A stretch of 64,000 nt of DNA, from assembly GCA_002110485.1 (NCBI GenBank), contig MOWL01000068.1:1240001-1304000 (forward strand). The letters run 5' to 3'. How positions within the stretch are numbered: the stretch's first letter is position 1; each line of letters starts with the position of its first letter. A program made the translations under genes and the position numbers. Source of the stretch: Emergomyces orientalis. Lineage: Eukaryota; Ascomycota; Eurotiomycetes; Onygenales; Ajellomycetaceae. Shown here piece by piece: positions 47,785 to 59,400 of this stretch. The notes beneath the pieces were generated by a model. The model did no database searches and was not told the DNA's origin. It saw only the letters and a list, made by a program, of their open reading frames with translations.

Positions 47785-50551
47785 TCAACGGGTAAAGCTA
47801 ATAACCTTCTTTGCTGCCTCCTCGAATGAATCAAATGCATGCAGGGGGAGTCCGCTGTCGGTGATCTAATCATCACCCCCCAAAACAGTGCCCGTTGGTC
47901 AGTTATATCTAAAAATACCATCGCAGGAAATTACAAGTAAAGAGACCGGAATTTTTCATAGACATACCATCTTCTGCCCAAGCTCCTCATTCGTACCGCG
48001 CAGGCGAACAACAACAGGTACCTTCATATCCAAGTCGCGGAACGCCATGATGATCCCGTTGGCGATCATGTCGCAAAGGGTCAGGCCTCCGAAAATGTTG
48101 ACGAAGATGGTTTTCACGCGTGGGTCGGAGAGGATGATGCGGAATGATGACTTTACAGTCTCGGATGTTGCTTTACCGCCCGTGTCGAGGAAATTGGCAC
48201 AGTGGCCACCGTGATGAGTCAGTGCGTCGACAGTGTTCATGGCCAGACCGGCACCGTTAACTATAGAAAAGGGAGAGTGAGAAAAAAATCTTAAATTTTA
48301 AAAAAAAGCTACCTTCTGGGGTCTCTAGGTGATGGAGTGCGGGTTGGCCTTACCGAGGGTACCAATGCTTCCTTCTCCATCAAGTCTATATTCACTGTTG
48401 TTAAAAATCCAGTCGATCAAAACACGTTTGGAGGTTTAGGGGGATTGCGCTCATACTTGACATATACAATACCCTCATTCTCAGCTTCGACTTCTTCGGG
48501 AACCTCTTCCGCCTTGTTTCGGAGCCGATGGATATCTTCCTGTCTCTTCGAGCTTTTGTACGCGGCATCATCGAAGCCGAAGCGAGCTCCATTGACTTGG
48601 AAACTACCATTGTTTGACACAGAGACTTTTGTTTCTAGCACAAAAGCTTCCTTCTTCATGAAAATATCAAGCAGATTTTGTGCGAGCTTCGCAAGAGGCT
48701 CCAGAGCTGACTCTCTGAGACTAAGATGGTTAGCTACTGCCCGAATATTAGCTTCATTGGCAGTGAATTGCGTGCTACCACAAGTAAACGGGAATTTTCT
48801 AGCTCGCGAGACCTGAGTTGCTGGGTTAGTGGTGGGAGAAGCAATAATGCATGGCGAACATGATTTCCGATCTATCGAAATTCCGAGAAAGAAATCGGAA
48901 AATTTATTTGGTTCACCAACCGCAACCCCGCTTGCTTTTAATAGGTCGAATGACTGGGATTGTTTGAGGTAAAGGTTTCTGCGTTGTGAGATGGAGTGTT
49001 GCCGTTGAAGCATGGTCGGTCGGCGTAAAGTGTGGAAACCCCTCTGCTGTGCTACAGCAGCAGCCGAAGCAGCCTATATTTTGATGTCAGCAGAAACAAT
49101 TATGCAGTATTCATTCTCAGGCCCGGCAAGCTACCTGAAAGACAGGACGTCTGCCCATATTGCTCAACAGCATTTTCATTCCTTCCCCAAAATTCTCCGG
49201 ATGGTGTACCATGACGGCACCCGCATCTTGTAGCGCTTTGATCTTCGTCAGTGCATCGGGATCTCCCGGAGCGGCCCAAGCGCCTGCATGGCCCATGACG
49301 CGCCCGGGAGGCGCATGAAGCCCGCCAACCACTGCCATTATAGGTCTGAATACCCAGTGCTATTAGTGATGGTGAACATTTCGCAGCAGACTAGGTGGCT
49401 TCCATACTTTGGGTTTGCAGTGCGCATCCGGTAGTCAGAAATCCACGCCGCAGCATCCATCTCAGCTGCTCCTCCAATCTCACCGACAATTATGATGCCA
49501 TGTGTGTCCTCATCATGCTCAAATATGCTCAACGCATCAACGAAGTCTGTACCAGCTAGAACATCCCCTCCCATACTTATGCAAAGGCTCTGACCCAATC
49601 CAGCCCGTGTTGTTGAAGCAACGGTCTCATAACCAAGAGTACCGGATTTGGCGACAATTCCAATATGACCCGGCGAGAAACATGGGAGAGGCTGGAATCC
49701 GATTCGGCATTTACCAATGGCGGAAATGATACCAGGACAGTTGGCACCAACCAAGCGGGATTTCGATTGCGTTTGAAGCATTGCGTGAACCTAGGAGTGC
49801 CCAGTTAGAAAATCCTAAAGTACGTGGGTTAGCGGCTGGGTGATCCCCACCCGAAGCATATCGTGAACAGGGACATGTTCTGCCACCGCGACGACGAGAG
49901 GAATCTCTGCTGCGATAGCCTCTTCAATGGCCTGTGCCGTTTGCGGCCCTGGAACGTAGATCGCGGTTGCATCTGGTTTTGTTTTCTCTTGTGCCTAATA
50001 TTGATAATCCAGGTCAGTGTCAATTTTTGTGCGCAACGATATTTCAACTGGCGTAAGCACATACCACTTTTACTGATGGAAAGACGGGCAGTCCCAGATG
50101 TTCACCTTCCACGCCCGGTTTTACACCACCCACAATCTTGGTGCCCCATGCCAACGACTCCTTCACATTCGTGGTCGCCTGCAGCAGATTTTAGCAGTGT
50201 TAAAATTTTAAAGGGATTTTTTTCTGGGAATAAATTACCTGTCTACCTATTATTCAAATAAAAATCAAAAAAAATCAGCGGCTGTCTATGAATTTCAAAG
50301 GCCAAGAAGCTCAAATAGAAAATCATCCATTCTTCACCATCAAGCCAAAGGATATATTTATCGAACATACCTGTAAACCCTTGAAAAAGAACGCGAGTAT
50401 GAGCACCAATTTTCAGATTAGGTAGAGTGTCTGCATAGCTCCGAGTACGTGACGACGTCGAGAAACGGGAGTTTAGACATTGGCCAATTCGAGCAATTGT
50501 TCGTGGTTGGAGGCGGCGAGATGCCAGCGGAGGTACGGAGTTGATAGGCAT
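47785..50551 (-). CDS. Succinyl-CoA ligase alpha-beta fusion with shortened beta
   Basis: One reading frame of about 687 residues joins a full alpha subunit to a reduced beta subunit of succinyl-CoA synthetase (succinate + CoA + NTP to succinyl-CoA). Minus-strand exons are 50551-50371, 50246-50239 (8 bases), 50178-50065, 49994-49851, 49790-49408, 49345-49135, 49073-48457, 48385-48354, 48260-47968 and 47865-47785. The start MPINSVPPLASRRLQPRTIA is a mitochondrial-type leader. Alpha motifs: CoA loop VLFQGFTGRQATTNVKES, LVGANCPGIIS, GIVAKSGTLGYE, GEIGGAAEMDAAAW and the phospho-His loop RVMGHAGAW. A basic linker (AVAQQRGFHTLRRPTMLQRQ) leads into beta: RNLYLKQSQSFDLLKASGVA, then directly SDFFLGISIDRKS. 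About 80 residues of the ATP-grasp N-lobe are missing compared with E. coli SucC. The C-terminal ligase part is normal (NGAGLAMNTVDALTHHGG, FVNIFGGLTLCDMIANGIIM). Nucleotide use is therefore doubtful. It is probably a paralogue of the usual separate subunits. Confidence 0.85.
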
Positions 50552-52050
50552 GGCACTTGAGCCGAGGTTCGCCAAAATTCCGCGAGGCTGTCACAGGGTG
50601 CGCTGCAGGAACATCAAAATTCAAGGTCCGGCGGGTTTGGCGAGAGGAGGAGGAATGTACGGCAAACAGGATAGGACTCTCGTAGTTGCAGCTCCAAAAA
50701 AAAAAAAAAATGAAATGAAATGGAAGGGAGAGGAAATTTATTATTGAGGATAGGAGAATATATCAATTTGAGTTATGAGAAAATGAAATCGAGAAAGCTA
50801 GAAACCAAAATGGGGGGGGATGAGGGCATGATAAATTATCAGATGCATACATGCAAGTGGAGGCGGCTTCTCCACACAAGCCCTTAAGGTAAACGCACTC
50901 ATGGATGCCAGGATTGCATCTCAGTAGTTTGTGTGAGGAGAGTTTAACTACGAATTAACAGCTCGCCGGATGTCCGTAGAAGGGGGGGCAAGCTCCTGTG
51001 TTAGCCGATGCTCGGGAATGGTCGTCATAGGTGAGATCCTGAGTCGACATGCGCGAAATATCAAACGGGAATCACTGTGAATCAGTAATAATAGCATAAC
51101 AAAATCTGAAAGAATAAGTTTTACCAGATGCTTTTTAATAAGAGTTTAATTAATTTCTGGTTGGGCGCGTTATGAATCTAATAGTCAACACCAAAAACCC
51201 CTTTTGACACCTGGTGCTAGAAGGGAGCTTATGCAGCTCCCTCAACTTCAGGCCACCTTACCCTCCCGCTATCCTTGCAATTGAGAGTGCCGAGTTATTT
51301 GCCCACGGGCAATAATTTTCTGATCGCAAATCTTTAATAAAGCTTTGAACTTTACCAAACTAATAGCCTCGGGGTTGAGCCGAAGCCTCTACTGTGTACT
51401 ACCCCGAGCCCTAGACCCATCCCAGGGATCCAGTTATAGACCAGGGAACGGACTCTGGCCGTAACCAAATAATCCCTGCGCAAGAGTAAATGAAGGCCCA
51501 TCCAGCTAGTTGCGTTGAAGTTATGCAATGATAATTGATATTATTGAGGCCAAGAGGGAAGGACGTAGCAAAAACAATCATGTTACCAATTTGTTGTGTC
51601 AGGACTATTTAAGTGGATGGCCGCTGGATGCCGCCCGGAGGACATCCGACTAACGGAGCTTAATTGCCACGATGGTGAACTCAATCTTGTTTTGTGCGGG
51701 CGGGACCATGAAGACACCCACGGATTTTTCACGAGGAACAGGCAGATTCTCCTTTTCCTTATCTGGTAATGATCTCTCTCTAATCTGATAATGTTTGATA
51801 TTAATATCCTTATCCTGAATCTTCTGTAGTGTGTGGTTTATAGATGAGGCTCCGACTTTTGTCACGATTTGTCTTCCTGGGTGCCTACCTAATCGGGCTA
51901 GACCCCACGTGATTTAGCCAAAGGCGGAGAGGAGAAATTCTTGGCACGATGTGATTATATAATGTGACGAAAGTGTGGGGAAGAGAAAACCAGCAAAGGA
52001 TGCAACTCTGGCTTGAGTGTACCTGCATACATCTATAAACACTACAGTGA
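50552..52050. other. Divergent intergenic, fusion gene / gene at 52051
   Basis: About 1.5 kb without a supported gene. It carries an A-run near 50696-50709. The middle (51170-51500) is less AT-rich and looks neither coding nor clearly repetitive. CGGATGTCC and its reverse complement GGACATCCG lie about 680 bases apart (near 50966 and 51642), too short to call a transposon. Confidence 0.4.
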
Positions 52051-52824
52051 ATGCAGCCAGACCGACCAGTGCTGCGTACAATGGCTGGATATTCGAAAGG
52101 TATGTGTTACACTCCCAAGTCAAAACCCAAAGAGAGAGAGAAAAGCCAAAATAAACCAAATGTGAAACCTTTTAACAAGAAAGAAAAAGGAAAAAAAGAA
52201 ATAAAAGACGCAGATATCAAACCCCTCCACGCCTCCCTCAAAACCCTTTCCATAAATACCAACCAAACCACAAAGAAAAAATCACCCAGGAAGTCTTCCC
52301 CCGTCGCAGAATCATGGGACGACGAGTCCCTCCCATCCTCCCCCTCCTCGCCCTCGGGAGAAAATGAAGAAGACACAACCCCTCCCGCTTCCGCAACCCT
52401 GAGATCCCCAATCACCACAGCCACTACATCGTCAACGGGCAGTAGCACCCCTTCCTCCCAGCTACAATCTGGCACCCATGCGCCTCCTCCAACCCCCATC
52501 TCCCCCCAAAACAGCTCCCTACCTCGCTGGATGCCTGATCTCCCCTCCGTTACTAGTAATATCCCAGCGCCTCGCCATGCAGCTTCCCCTCCCTCTCCAC
52601 CTTCCGGCGGCCTGGAAAGGAGACCGGAAAAGCAGACTGCTGTCGCGAACCGCATGATTGCCGGCGCACTGGGGATACGGGCCCCGAAACGCACAGAGGA
52701 GCAAAGGGCGTATGATCGCGCCATACGGGAGAAGGAGGCGAAGCGGAGGGAGAGGGAGAGGGAGCTGGAGAATGTGAGGCGGAAGGAGGAGGAGAAGGCG
52801 AAGGCGGCGATTTGGGAGGAGTAA
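52051..52824 (+). CDS. Basic low-complexity protein with conserved C-terminal helix
   Basis: An open frame of 257 residues; I cannot name the family. The N-terminal part is Lys-rich (NKKEKGKKEIKDADIKPLHA), the middle Ser/Pro/Thr-rich, and the C-terminal 65 residues form a charged helix (RMIAGALGIRAPKRTEEQRA, then YDRAIREKEAKRRERERELE) ending AKAAIWEE. The C-terminal part looks conserved by its regular composition and should be the functional core, perhaps nucleolar or RNA-linked, which is a guess. The start is unsure: ATG at 52051 and 52081 are both possible, and a strong GTATGT donor right after GYSK (about 52099) suggests a possible early intron whose acceptor I could not place. Codon use becomes GC-rich near the 3' end. 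Confidence 0.6.
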   Translation: MQPDRPVLRTMAGYSKGMCYTPKSKPKEREKSQNKPNVKPFNKKEKGKKEIKDADIKPLHASLKTLSINTNQTTKKKSPRKSSPVAESWDDESLPSSPSSPSGENEEDTTPPASATLRSPITTATTSSTGSSTPSSQLQSGTHAPPPTPISPQNSSLPRWMPDLPSVTSNIPAPRHAASPPSPPSGGLERRPEKQTAVANRMIAGALGIRAPKRTEEQRAYDRAIREKEAKRRERERELENVRRKEEEKAKAAIWEE

Positions 52825-54473
52825 ATGTGACAGGTGTATATATGTAGTTTTTTTTTTTTATTATGTTATTTTTGTTTCGGGATATCGGGGTTCGCATCTT
52901 TCCTTGTTTTGTTTTTTTTTTCTTTCCATTTCATTGGAGTATCATTTTGGATGTTGCGAAACCTTGTTATGGGTATGGTTGTTGTTACGGGTATATATCC
53001 ATCCGTGTTGATGGTCCTCTTCATGATTTCCTATTGGTGCCGTACTGGTTATTGATTACTTTTGATTATCGCTCACGATTTATCCATATATTAACAACTT
53101 TATTTAATTCTTGTACTGTACATATACTCTCTTGTTTTGGCGGGGAAAATTTCCCCCTCACCCGCCCTTTTCTCAGTATGCATCATTTGGCACATGGTCC
53201 TAATTGAAGACTCGGGCGCCAATGTAGAGAAGTCGTCTCTGTTGCTTGACTGCAAAAATGATTTTGAAACACCAGGTCTAATAAATGGAAAAGAAAAGAA
53301 AAACTCTGATCTCGACGCTTCTATGAATCATTGCCAAACATGTATGTACCTTGGTGATATGTATCCTTGTACACCCCTCATCGTTAATTACAGCTGTTTC
53401 CATTTTCACGGGAATCCCAAATATCGCCATCCTCAAAATCTCCATTTCTTCAGTTCAAATATGGTGTGCCCGGCCCCCGTTCATCAGAAAAGTCTTTGTG
53501 CGAAAAGCACCGGTCCTTTTGCCGTGTATCCCAAATTGCCTCTGGTGGCCCTTTTAGTCATCCGTTTCAAATCAATCATAGGGTATGACAGCGCGACTGC
53601 CAGTACACTGGCCGGTTAACAATGATGGGAGAGAAGGATGTCACAGAAAGGCGCTAAAATACGAGGAACAGGCGTTGAAAATAGAGCAGGAAAGGTTAGG
53701 TTAGGCAGCAGCACGGTTCAGGCATACAGCGCAGGTCAGAGAAATGGTGGACGCGAAAGCACAGGTATGGATCAATGACGTGTCGGTCTCTCGAAGTATC
53801 TATTTCTCTCTCCAGCACCTTTTTTTCTTTCAAATTCCCCTTTTCTTAGTAGCGAAACAGGCCAAAACAAAGACTAAATGGGGAAACATGTCTCAAATGT
53901 AACCGTCCAACCAAGAACACGGCGTAGCACCTCTGAAAAAACACAGAAGAGGGGGTGGGGTGGTGAATAACGGGGGTGAGGAATAACACAGCGCTTTTAC
54001 TCAAGCAGGGCCTAGCTAGCTTTTGGCACCTGCGGAGAAACATATCTCGCATTAATGGTATTTTGCCACACTAAGTTGGGACATTTTTCAATGGTTGTGG
54101 TGTGTGCCTTAGCCGAATTCAGGTACAGGTACATAAAATTCGACGAGTATGCAGAAGGCTCTCTGAAAAACAAAGCAGATGATATGGGTGTGAAGAGGAC
54201 AGGCACATGAGGTCGTCAATGGCTCTTTTTGTAATTAAAAAAAGGATAAAAAACAATCAGTCCATAGCAGAAAACGGGCTTCTACCGCCATTCAAGAAGT
54301 TTAATTTTTAGATTAAGAGGGAGGTATGTCGTAAAAACAGGAAAGAGAACTATGATCGAAAACGGAAAAGTGGTCAGCAAGGAGGTTCTCGAGTTTCGTT
54401 TTGATTCCATTAGGACCAAAGAGGCTTCGTACTGTTCCATACTCACTTCGTTGCATTGGGTAGAAAAGACTAG
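52825..54473. other. Convergent intergenic
   Basis: About 1.65 kb between the stop at 52824 and SUMO. T-rich near 52850-52930. An open frame at 53137-53619 reads across low-constraint sequence and has no recognisable domain. No gene is supported. Confidence 0.45.
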
Positions 54474-54878
54474 TTAGCCTCCAATTTGTTCTTGGTGAAC
54501 CTCCAACGTATCACCATCCGCCATGTCGAGCTGCAGGTAAAGAAGTCATTAGTCACTGGCAACCGGGCAATAAAAAAAGGGAACTTTTCATAAACCGCTG
54601 GGGGGAGAACGCGCCAGCCCACGCGCAAGGGTGTCTCGGGGTGATAAACTTACAGTATCTGGCGTGTCATCCTGTCTGACTCTGGTCCCGTCAAATAAGA
54701 AACGCACTGACGAAATGTCCTTGCCTTGACGCGAGCAGAAAGCTTCCATAAGTTTCTTTAGTTGGGTGGTACGCTTGATCTTGAAAAATACTTCGTTGTT
54801 GTTATCCGTAACTTTTATATCCAGATGTTCCGTCGGTGCGCCCCCTGCGGCTTGATTCTCCTGATTTGACTGGTCCAT
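54474..54878 (-). CDS. SMT3: SUMO, ubiquitin-like modifier
   Basis: The small ubiquitin-like modifier, 93 residues, conjugated to lysines of nuclear and other proteins through its C-terminal Gly-Gly. Minus-strand exons are 54878-54654 and 54530-54474. The product begins MDQSNQENQAAGGAPTEHLD. Its ubiquitin-like core has IKVTDNNNEVFFKIKRTTQL, LMEAFCSRQGKDISSVRFLF and DGTRVRQDDTPDTLDMADGD, ending TLEVHQEQIGG and then the stop. The DxEDGD-type loop and the QxGG end are diagnostic. The frame stops directly after GG, so the reading as given would need no C-terminal processing. A second GT-AG exon beyond 54474 cannot be excluded but is not needed. Confidence 0.95.
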
Positions 54879-55352
54879 GGCTTAAGGGGTGGGTATTGGG
54901 CAGGTGTTGGTAGAATAGCAGGCTTGACTGGGGGTTGCAGAGCTGTGAGGAAGAAATTTGTAGGATTAGTACAAGCTTCCAGGGGTGCATATAAATGTAG
55001 CGGATGAGAAAGAAAACTTACAGAGGATTCTTTCAATGGCTGTGGTTGGCGTTTTCGTACTGTGTTGCAGATGAGGACGAGAGAGCAAGGATGATATGGA
55101 GTGGTGGTGATATAAATGTGCAGTGAGTGCCTGCCCCCCCACGGCAACCTGGAAAATCTATTTTGCCGCCTGCGGTTCAGGCTGGCTAACAACCGCGCCA
55201 GCCAGTGACAACCGAGCAATCAGGCGGTCATGTTTCTCATGAAGCGCACCCAAATCCGACTTGCTTGTGTTTAAAATCAATCCGCCCCGCCCAAGACGTC
55301 AAGTTCAAGTGAAACAACACGTTTGATACGGATTACAAGTGAGGTTATTAAG
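54879..55352. promoter_or_regulatory. Divergent promoter, SUMO / CMC4
   Basis: The 474 bases between two divergent starts should contain both promoters. A possible SUMO 5' UTR intron with GTAAGT-type donor lies near 55010-55022. No specific factor site is claimed. Confidence 0.4.
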
Positions 55353-55839
55353 ATGGTGAGAGAACCTGCTATTTGACTGAGCGAGTTTGATAGCTTTACA
55401 TAGGAAGAAGCGTGACTGATGAGATCCTCACCGTTAGGGATTGAAAGAAGACATTGCATATGATCCCCCTTGTCACCAAAGAGCAGTATGTAGAATTATC
55501 CAATTGTAAAATTAAAAAAAAAGAACGTTTTAATTGCTGGTCTGCTGTTATGCTAATAATACTATCTCTAATAGTGTGCGATCCAAGGTAGAAAATTTTC
55601 CTTTTCATGCCCCAGCAAGAATTCTGGTACCCAAAATTGACCAAGTCTTGTCAAAAGCATGTCTCACCAAAAATTCATATAAGGAAGAAAAGTGTCAGAG
55701 TCAGATAGACGCCCTATACCAATGTTGCAACGCATTTTATGAAGCACGCAGCGAAAACGCACGAACTCCAAGTTGTCCGAAACCTGAACTTCTGAGATTG
55801 AAGATGAAGCAACGAGCGGAGGCGAAGAATGCGAAGTGA
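55353..55839 (+). CDS. CMC4: Cx9C protein Cmc4
   Basis: A mitochondrial intermembrane-space CHCH protein of about 81 residues imported by the Mia40/Erv1 disulfide relay; yeast Cmc4 is the namesake and its role is unclear. Exons are 55353-55355 (only the ATG is coding), 55438-55485, 55575-55587 (13 bases) and 55658-55839. The join reads MGLKEDIAYDPPCHQRACAI then QACLTKNSYKEEKCQSQIDA, LYQCCNAFYEARSENARTPS and CPKPELLRLKMKQRAEAKNA. The CAIQ-C...C...CC-x-FY pattern and the LLxLKMKQR end match Cmc4. A naive open frame (55534-55839) adds intronic residues in place of the first cysteines, so the small exons are essential. Confidence 0.9.
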
Positions 55840-56401
55840 TGATTTTGAAGGAAGGGGATTTTAGTCGAAATTAGAAGAAGCACTGGGCGTTAGCTTTAGC
55901 AATCGCAAGATTGGGGAAATTCAGCTTTGATAGTCATTTGAAATAAGAAAGAATATGCAAAAAATAATAATCATGTAACAATCGCTCTTCTAAGTCTTCA
56001 TTTTTGCCAATAAAATTGGATCCGACCAGAATATGTATAGGATTGTCGAGTTCACTCTAAGACGCTCGTGAGCACGCAAGAGGACCTCAAGGGACCTGAA
56101 CAAACACCGAATGAACTTCCTTGAAGGAATTCGTCTGATCCGAGACTCTAATGAACGCCTACTGACATTTGTTGAAGAAAAGAGAAAAAGGAAAAATGTC
56201 GCAAGCTGCGGCGGAGTTTTTATGGGAAATGGATAATAGGCTAGTCCCATTCTGGACTAGGCATTTTCGCGTCGCCATCATCGAAAGGAAAATGGATTAG
56301 AAGATGCAAAGACGTCGTTTTTTGTTTACCAGAACACTCGAGCTCCATGCTGGTGTCCTCCCTACGCTCTATCGGAAACAGCGCCGTTGGTCAACGAGGC
56401 C
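55840..56401. other. Intergenic CMC4 / NUP84
   Basis: About 560 bases: the 3' flank of CMC4 and promoter of NUP84. No other feature is recognised. Confidence 0.5.
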
Positions 56402-59400
56402 ATGGCACCGTTGACTTATTCGTCCGGATTCCCACTGGGGCAGCACAATGTGTCCGCTGCTGTGAGTATTGTTTGTGCACTTGCGACCTGACCTTGGCTA
56501 ACCCATGCAGCCTACTCAAGCTCCACCTAGCCGCCTCCATGATGTAGAAATAATAGAAATCGAGGACGACGATGAAGAGGAGGAAGAGGAGGAAGAGGAG
56601 GAGGAATATAACCTAGAAGATGATTTAGAGGACGAGGACGAGGACGAAGAGGATGAGGACGAAGAAGCAGACGAAGAAGAAGACGATGAAAACGAGGAAG
56701 AGGACGACGATATGACTGGAACTGACTCTATGGAAGAGAGAAGCTCTGATTTTGAAGAAAGCGAACAAGGTTCGTACATTTTCTTTTTGCTAAAGAAACC
56801 CAATTTGACCCATGTATTCCTTGCTAATTTTCCAAATAGATGCCATAACCATATCCTCTGGCCTAGCTTCCCCAGGCCTTTTGACGACCTCCGATATACA
56901 ACAGGTTCTAAACCCACTTCGAAATACAGCAGATCGGGTGACAAGCCAAATCGAAGCTTTTGCCCAGAGCTTAAACCAGTTTAAACAACATGCTCACGGG
57001 CGCCCAGGTGACCCGGAGACGTTTCGTGAAGCTTGCAGATTGGTGCAGAAATATCAGAAAATTGCAGAGACAGCTGCGAAAGAACTTTCAAGGACCACCA
57101 ATCTTCGCAAAGCGAAGCAATCAGCAATTAACCGAGACACCGGAGCTAGTCAAGGTCCCAATCGTGGGAAACTGGATGAGCAAATAAGACGATGGCAGCT
57201 GGAAGCTGAAACTTGGGAGTTATTGCTTCAAATGCTCTCGATTGACGATCCCGAGTCACGCGCCCGGGCACAAATGGCTCAACAAACTGTCTTACAATCG
57301 CTGCATCGGTACTCTTCCGACCAGGAGGTTTGGAACAAGTTCCTCGAAGCGGACCACTTCGCATTGGAGAACGTCGTTGTATTAAAATGGCTGGAGAAAA
57401 CGGCAAGATCATCGCCCCAAGATATCGATGGATTGATTTCGGAATTGGAAACCCAAGCTGAAAGAGGTCAGGGGCTTTGGGCCCATGGCTGGCTTTATAC
57501 TAAAGAAGCAATCAAGGGGGCGAAACGACTACGATCGTGGCCACAGCCGTTGGAACCTGAAGACCCAGGGCTGACGATGTCGCTACTGAGTGTGGAGAAA
57601 CAAAAACCCCTTGTCACTCAGCTCGATCCCGATGCGGTCACCAGACAACAGCATGGATTACAGAAGCAAGATCAATTCTATGAACAAGCGGCATGGTTAA
57701 CCTGTTGGAAAATGTTGAGGCAAGGCCAAAGCTGGAAAAAGATTCAAGAGTGGTCCCATGAACGTTTAGAGAACTGGAGGGCGATCAGTGTTTGCGGGAC
57801 CCCCAACGAGGATGAAAACAATGCTGCAGATTCTGGCCTAACTCGACTGATGAGCTGTCGATCTCAGGAGTCATGGAGAAGCGCATGTTTGGCTCTTGCG
57901 AACAATCCTGTTACTAGCAACTTTGAGAAGGCTGTCTACGCGCTTATTTGTGGTGAAACTGAGCCAGCTTACGCTATTTGCCAGGGTTGGGGTGACTATA
58001 TCTATGTGTTTTTCAATCACTCAATCCTTGCACGGTACCGGGAATTTTGCAAGAAATTCCATCGGAAGTTGAGCTTCTCCACAACAGATATGACTTTATC
58101 TCTCGAACCTCCAGCATACGACAGCATCTATACCTTTCTGGATTACGTCAAACGGAACGATAGAACCGCTGTTGAGGCAAGGAACCCGTACCGCACAATC
58201 CAAGCTGCTATCCTGAGCAAAAACTACAACCCATTCTTTTTCCATCAAGCGAACGCTGTCTCAAAAGCCGCGAGCCTATCCAACAAAAGGACTCTCGTTC
58301 CCAAAACTGTAATTGCTAATGTCGATGATGCTTCCCTTATTGCAGCTCGAGATGAAGATGCTATTCGCATCATCAGCCACTTGTTTCTCGTTTTACAATC
58401 CCTTGGATACGTTCGCTCCGATTCACACTTTGTTCAAACTGCCTCAGTCAACGTTATTGGCTACATCAACCTCCTTCGTAAAGCTGGCAAACTCGAACTT
58501 ATCCCGCTGTATGCGTCACTACTTCCCGACAATACAGCGCATGTGGTACTTGGAAACGTGTTGATTGACATCGTTGAACCCGAAGACCGTGAGAGGCAGG
58601 TAACGATAATGAAGAGGCTAAATATCAACCTGTCAGCCATCGTAGAGAGCCAGTGGCAATTGGTAATTTCCCAAGCCGATGCAAAGGAAGATAAAACGAC
58701 TACCATTCGATTGAAGAGAAGTGTTATACAGCAAGCAAAGGGTCCGGGTAGAATCGGGCCTATAAAAAAGAACCTCGTTGGCCGCCGCATCTCGAATGAA
58801 GACGAATATCTGATCCGCTGTTTGGAATGGCACCGCTATGCGGATGATCAACTACCGAACATTTGCCCGAGAGGTACACATTTATATAAACGATTTATGG
58901 GTAAGAACCGCCTTCATAACGGTATTTCTAAAATTGGCAGCATTGCTAATATTAACGAACTAAATTAACAGGTGCCGGACGCCTTGCTGCGGCTCGCGAG
59001 CTTTTTAATCGTGTTCGCGTCGACATGGTTCCGGGCGACATTACGGGATTAGGCCATTCTGCAAATGAGATCTTGGCGAATGGCTCCGAAAATGGCTTCG
59101 ATGAACCTGCTAGCCCAGTAAAAGCGAGTCCGACCAAGAGTCCTATGAAATCGGGCATTCAGAGACGGCGCCCATTGTCGAGCAATCTCAGAGCAGAGTT
59201 ATTCTTGCAATCACACACTATGCGTGATTTAGAACACCTTATCGCCGCCTTTGACGCCTTGGAGACTTGGGCTGGGCAGATGGATCAATATGAACAGTAA
59301 GCATCTAACGCACTTTCCAAATTGCCATTCATCCCCCACTTATATATATATATTCTAACTTTGTCGTTATAGTCTCTCGGATAAGCAGCAAGCGAAAGAG

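Noticed and set aside
50966..51650. Transposon ends marked by CGGATGTCC / GGACATCCG
   Set aside because: Only 9 bases match, with no longer terminal repeat, no target duplication and no transposase.
52107..52724. 205-residue minus-strand frame opposite the hypothetical gene at 52051
   Set aside because: It is composition-driven, and the plus-strand frame has the conserved-looking charged helix.
53137..53619. 160-residue plus-strand frame downstream of the hypothetical gene
   Set aside because: No domain, no start context, and irregular composition; treated as intergenic.
56516..56944. Poly-Ser protein on the minus strand
   Set aside because: It is the antisense of the Nup84 Glu/Asp tract.
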